NCBI RefSeq assembly: GCF_003992665.1
Contig: NZ_RZMX01000059.1
Span: forward strand, 124,001 to 188,000
From: Pelagibacterium montanilacus
Lineage (GTDB): Bacteria > Pseudomonadota > Alphaproteobacteria > Rhizobiales > Devosiaceae
Direction: 5' to 3'
Length of the DNA: 64,000 bases
Part shown: in pieces, positions 61,035 through 64,000 of the stretch
Position numbering within the stretch: the stretch's first letter is position 1
Layout: each line of letters begins with the position of its first letter
Made by a program: the position numbers and the translations under genes
The notes under the pieces: model-generated
Database searches by the model: none
What the model was told of the DNA's origin: nothing
What the model saw: only the letters and a program-made list of their open reading frames with translations

Positions 61035-62690
61035 ATGACTTATGACTACATCATCACCGGCGCCGGGCCTGCCGGCTGCGTGCTCGCCAACCGCCTGACC
61101 GAGGACCCCGACACAAGCGTCCTCCTGCTCGAAGCGGGCGGCGGAGACGGCCACCCGCTGTTTCACATGCCCGCCGGGTTTGCGAAAATGACCAAGGGCG
61201 TGGCGAGCTGGGGCTGGTCGACCGTGCCCCAAAAGCACATGAAGGACCGCGTCCTGCGCTATACCCAGGCCAAGGTCCTGGGCGGCGGCTCCACCATAAA
61301 CGCCCAGCTTTATACGCGCGGCAACGCGCTCGATTATGATCTCTGGGCAAACCAGGAGGGCGGCACGGGCTGGGACTACCGCTCCGTGCTTCCCTATTTC
61401 AAAAGGGCCGAGGACAATCAGCGCTTTGCCGACGATTACCATTCCTACGGCGGCCCGCTCGGGGTCTCGATGCCCGTCTCGGCCCTGCCGATCTGCGACG
61501 CCTATATTCGCGCGGGCCAGGAGCTCGGCATCCCCTACAATCACGATTTCAACGGCCGCCAGCAGGGCGGGCTCGGGTTCTACCAGCTCACCCAGCGCGA
61601 CCGCCGTCGCTCCTCGGCGTCCATGGCCTATCTCGCGCCCATCGCCGACCGCGCCAATCTCACTGTTCGCAAAGGCGCAACAGTCCTGCGGGTGGTTCTC
61701 GAGGGGAAACGCGCCGTCGGCGTCGAGATCGCGACCCGGAACGGCACCGAAATCATCCGCGCCGACCGAGAGGTTCTGGTCACCTCGGGCGCCATCGGAT
61801 CGCCGAAACTTTTGTTGCAGTCTGGTATCGGACCAGCACACCATCTGCGCGCCGTCGGCATCGACGTCCGGCACGAGCTCAAAGGGGTGGGCGAGAACCT
61901 CTCGGACCACCTCGATCTCTTCGTCATCTGCGAGTGCACCGGCGACCACACCTACGACAACGTCGCCAGGCTCCACCGCACCGTCTGGGCGGGCCTTCAA
62001 TACTTGCTTTTCCGGAGTGGTCCGGTCGCGTCCAGCCTCTTTGAAACCGGCGGCTTCTGGTATGCCGATCCCGGGGCCCGCTCGCCCGATATCCAGTTCC
62101 ATCTCGGGCTCGGCTCGGGCATCGAGGCAGGCGTGGAGCGCCTCAAGAACGCCGGGGTCACGCTCAATTCCGCCTATCTCCACCCACGGTCGCGGGGCAC
62201 GGTGCGCCTGGGCTCGTCCGACCCTGCCGCAGCCCCGCTCATCGATCCCAACTATTTCTCCGATCCCCACGACCGCCAGATGTCCATCGAGGGCCTGCGG
62301 CTGGCGCGCGAGATCATGGCCCAGAACGCCCTCAAGCCCTATGTGCTGGCCGAGCGGCTGCCCGGACCGTCCCTCCAGACCGACGAGGAGCTTTTCGACT
62401 ACGCCTGCGCCAACGCCAAGACCGACCACCACCCGGTCGGCACCTGCCGCATGGGCACCGGCCCGGATGCTGTGGTCGGGCTCGATCTCAAGGTCCACGG
62501 GCTGGAAGGCCTGCGCGTCTGTGACAGCTCGGTTATGCCCCGGGTGCCCAGTTGCAACACCAACGCTCCGACGATCATGGTCGGCGAAAAGGCCAGCGAC
62601 ATGATCCGCGGCCGCGATCCCCTCGCCCCGGCCACCTTCGCCCACGAACGCAATGAAAAGCTGCCTCGGGCGGTCGATACCGTTCGCTGA
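61035..62690 (+). CDS. GMC-type oxidoreductase (choline dehydrogenase-like) 2
   Basis: 551 residues, the usual GMC length. YDYIITGAGPAGCVLANRL and LLLEAGG bind FAD; GGGSTINAQLYTRG is GMC signature 1; SGAIGSPKLLLQSGIGP is signature 2; HHPVGTCRMG and NTNAPTIMVGEKASDMI give the catalytic His and Asn. GGGAGAA lies about 11 bases before ATG 61035. Related to choline dehydrogenase and alcohol dehydrogenases; the substrate may be a polyol or sugar alcohol. Last gene of the cluster, ending two bases before a convergent gene. Confidence 0.9.
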   Translation: MTYDYIITGAGPAGCVLANRLTEDPDTSVLLLEAGGGDGHPLFHMPAGFAKMTKGVASWGWSTVPQKHMKDRVLRYTQAKVLGGGSTINAQLYTRGNALDYDLWANQEGGTGWDYRSVLPYFKRAEDNQRFADDYHSYGGPLGVSMPVSALPICDAYIRAGQELGIPYNHDFNGRQQGGLGFYQLTQRDRRRSSASMAYLAPIADRANLTVRKGATVLRVVLEGKRAVGVEIATRNGTEIIRADREVLVTSGAIGSPKLLLQSGIGPAHHLRAVGIDVRHELKGVGENLSDHLDLFVICECTGDHTYDNVARLHRTVWAGLQYLLFRSGPVASSLFETGGFWYADPGARSPDIQFHLGLGSGIEAGVERLKNAGVTLNSAYLHPRSRGTVRLGSSDPAAAPLIDPNYFSDPHDRQMSIEGLRLAREIMAQNALKPYVLAERLPGPSLQTDEELFDYACANAKTDHHPVGTCRMGTGPDAVVGLDLKVHGLEGLRVCDSSVMPRVPSCNTNAPTIMVGEKASDMIRGRDPLAPATFAHERNEKLPRAVDTVR

Positions 62691-62691
62691 C

Positions 62692-63612
62692 CTAAAAGGC
62701 GACGCCCAGCCCCAACCGCAGTCCGGCGTTGCCCTGCCAGTTCAACGCCGGAAGGCCCGATACCGGCTCGTCGGACTGCGCCCAGAAGGTCGCCTGTCCG
62801 TATCCGAGCCCGCCATCGGCAAAGGCCCCCAGGCTGATTTCGGCCCCTTCGCTGATCTGCCGCATATAGGCCACGTCGATCGATGCGCTCGCCACCGCGA
62901 AGTCGAAAAGGATGTTGGGCGTGGGGCCCAGATCGTTGCGGAAATGATGGCTGTCGGCCACATGTCGATATCCGGCCATCACCTCGCCATGGATCTCGAC
63001 CCGCTGGTCGGCGTCGATCTGCTGGACCAGCCGGATCCCGGGCCCTGCCTGCACGTCAAAGACATCCTGCGTGATGACGACCACGTCGTCGAACACCGAA
63101 AAATCGGGCTGGGTGCAGCCCACCGAACAGTCGAGGCCGACCGCGTCGAACTGCCGGTATCCAAGGCTTCCCACAACGTAGGGGCTGGCCTGGAAACTGC
63201 CCACGGCCCAGCTCCCCCAGCCTCCATCCGCGCCTCGCAGCGCCAGCGAAAAACTGCCCTCCAGGGCCACATCGCTCAGCGTGTCCGAGAACGTCACCTG
63301 CCCGGAATAATAGTCGCTGTCCCGGAACTGCCCACCGCTGAGGATCCCTGCGCGCGCGGTCAGATCGTACCAGCTCCCCGCACCCCAGACCCCTGAAAGC
63401 CCGAGCTCGAGCGCCATGCTCTGGACGGGTGCGAAATCGAGGACGCTCGTGGGGTCGCCGTACTGCGGGTCATAGTCCGAGGCATCGTGGCTGACCCCGA
63501 AAACGCCCGACTGCACCACCGTGCCCAGCCGCAGAGAATGGTCCATGGCAAGGCTCGCGCCCGGAGCCGCAATCGCCAGCGCAGAGACGGACATGGTTTG
63601 CAATATCCTCAA
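62692..63612 (-). CDS. Outer-membrane beta-barrel protein, omptin-like protease
   Basis: About 306 residues. Short signal peptide ending GASLA, then alternating amphipathic strands with Gly/aromatic pattern and a C-terminal Phe (GLRLGLGVAF), typical of an outer-membrane barrel. Asp98-Ser-Asp100 in FRDSDYYSG and Asp220-Ser-His222 in HVADSHHFR match the paired DxD and DxH residues of omptins (OmpT Asp83/Asp85 and Asp210/His212). The spacing of 120 residues between pairs is close to the 125 in OmpT. Assignment is by this pattern, not by strong overall similarity. The start is TTG 63612 or ATG 63594. It is convergent with the GMC gene. Confidence 0.6.
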   Translation of the reverse strand: MRILQTMSVSALAIAAPGASLAMDHSLRLGTVVQSGVFGVSHDASDYDPQYGDPTSVLDFAPVQSMALELGLSGVWGAGSWYDLTARAGILSGGQFRDSDYYSGQVTFSDTLSDVALEGSFSLALRGADGGWGSWAVGSFQASPYVVGSLGYRQFDAVGLDCSVGCTQPDFSVFDDVVVITQDVFDVQAGPGIRLVQQIDADQRVEIHGEVMAGYRHVADSHHFRNDLGPTPNILFDFAVASASIDVAYMRQISEGAEISLGAFADGGLGYGQATFWAQSDEPVSGLPALNWQGNAGLRLGLGVAF

Positions 63613-63758
63613 CGCCTGCGTTCCCCCGGTTTCTCTGCCAGTTCCGCCATCTTAGCGCGACAAGGCACCGCTCGCCAGCAAACGATTCTTCCCGCGCCGT
63701 TCCGGTTTCCGGCCCAGTCTGCTAAGCAGGACAACAAGAACAATGGGAGAGACCTGGG

Positions 63759-64000
63759 ATGAAGATTGCTTTTCTTGGTACGGGCCTGATGGGGGCGCCC
63801 ATGGCGCGCAACCTCGCCGGTCGGTTCGACGTCAAGGTGTGGAACCGGTCTGCCGACAAGGCCCAGGCGCTGGCCGATGTCGCCTCGGTCGCCGCAAGCC
63901 CGGCGCAAGCGGCAGCGGGCGCCGATGTTGTGGTGATGATGATGTTCGACGCGACCGCCAACCGCGCGGTGCTCGAGGAGGGCGGCGTTCTCGAGGCGCT
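63759..64000 (+). CDS. 3-hydroxyisobutyrate-dehydrogenase-like NAD(P)-binding protein (5' part)
   Basis: Cut by the window edge after 80 codons. MKIAFLGTGLMGAPMARNLA is the Rossmann motif typical of 3-hydroxyisobutyrate/6-phosphogluconate/tartronate-semialdehyde dehydrogenases, and ADVVVMMMFDATANRAVL follows in the right place. GGGAGAGACC lies upstream of ATG 63759. The substrate-specific C-terminal part is outside the window. Confidence 0.82.
   Translation, partial: MKIAFLGTGLMGAPMARNLAGRFDVKVWNRSADKAQALADVASVAASPAQAAAGADVVVMMMFDATANRAVLEEGGVLEA

Overview
The window is a GC-rich, densely packed chromosomal segment with about 62 protein genes, many joined by 4-base ATGA/GTGA overlaps. I see no rRNA, tRNA, insertion sequence, phage gene or CRISPR array. 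Gene content (TRAP and ABC importers with LacI/GntR regulators, Mrp antiporter, D-erythronate dehydrogenase, periplasmic rhodanese with a YeeE-type transporter) suggests an alphaproteobacterium of the Hyphomicrobiales, Devosia/Pelagibacterium-like. The binding proteins are rich in acidic residues, which would fit a marine or halotolerant host. The taxonomic call is inference from content only.

Layout. 1-2.5 kb: AbrB-type membrane protein and a LysR regulator. 2.5-9.5 kb (minus strand): an unusual Mrp-type cation/proton antiporter operon in the order E, F, G, DUF4040-B fusion, C, then three MrpD-like subunits; no full-length MrpA. 9.6-17.9 kb: acid-sugar catabolism, with an aldo/keto reductase, D-erythronate dehydrogenase and its LacI regulator, a TRAP transporter, an enolase-superfamily dehydratase and an EamA permease. 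17.9-29.7 kb: nucleoside/nucleobase salvage, with cytidine deaminase, LacI and a ThuA/COG5426-like protein facing an amidohydrolase, nucleoside hydrolase, BMP-type nucleoside ABC importer and adenine deaminase.

29.7-41.1 kb: a FAH-family hydrolase facing a GntR regulator and a long operon for import and CoA-linked breakdown of an unidentified organic acid (CaiB-type CoA-transferase, atypical crotonase, NMT1-type ABC importer, cupin, MFS, amidohydrolase, SDR, Dabb protein), closed by a strong terminator. 41.2-43.8 kb: a metallo-beta-lactamase-fold hydrolase and a cNMP-domain/patatin protein that has lost its catalytic serine. 44.2-47.6 kb: a compact candidate sulfur module: exported rhodanese, YeeE/YedE (TsuA-like) transporter, a membrane-anchored protein with regularly spaced Pro-Cys repeats, and a His/Cys-rich protein of unknown function. 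This is the best candidate here for an undescribed system.

47.6-62.7 kb: an MDR dehydrogenase and Asp/Glu-racemase-like gene face a LacI regulator, with two matching operators between them. The LacI heads a cluster of Gfo/Idh/MocA oxidoreductase, CoA-transferase, enoyl-CoA hydratase, sugar-type ABC importer and two GMC oxidoreductases flanking an SDR. 62.7-64 kb: an outer-membrane barrel with omptin-like catalytic spacing, and the start of a 3-hydroxyisobutyrate-dehydrogenase-like gene cut by the window edge.

Recurring themes are regulator-operator pairs in divergent promoters, two strong-Shine-Dalgarno mini-ORFs whose stops overlap the next start codon, stable hairpins just downstream of all four binding-protein genes, and several enzyme-fold proteins with altered catalytic residues.
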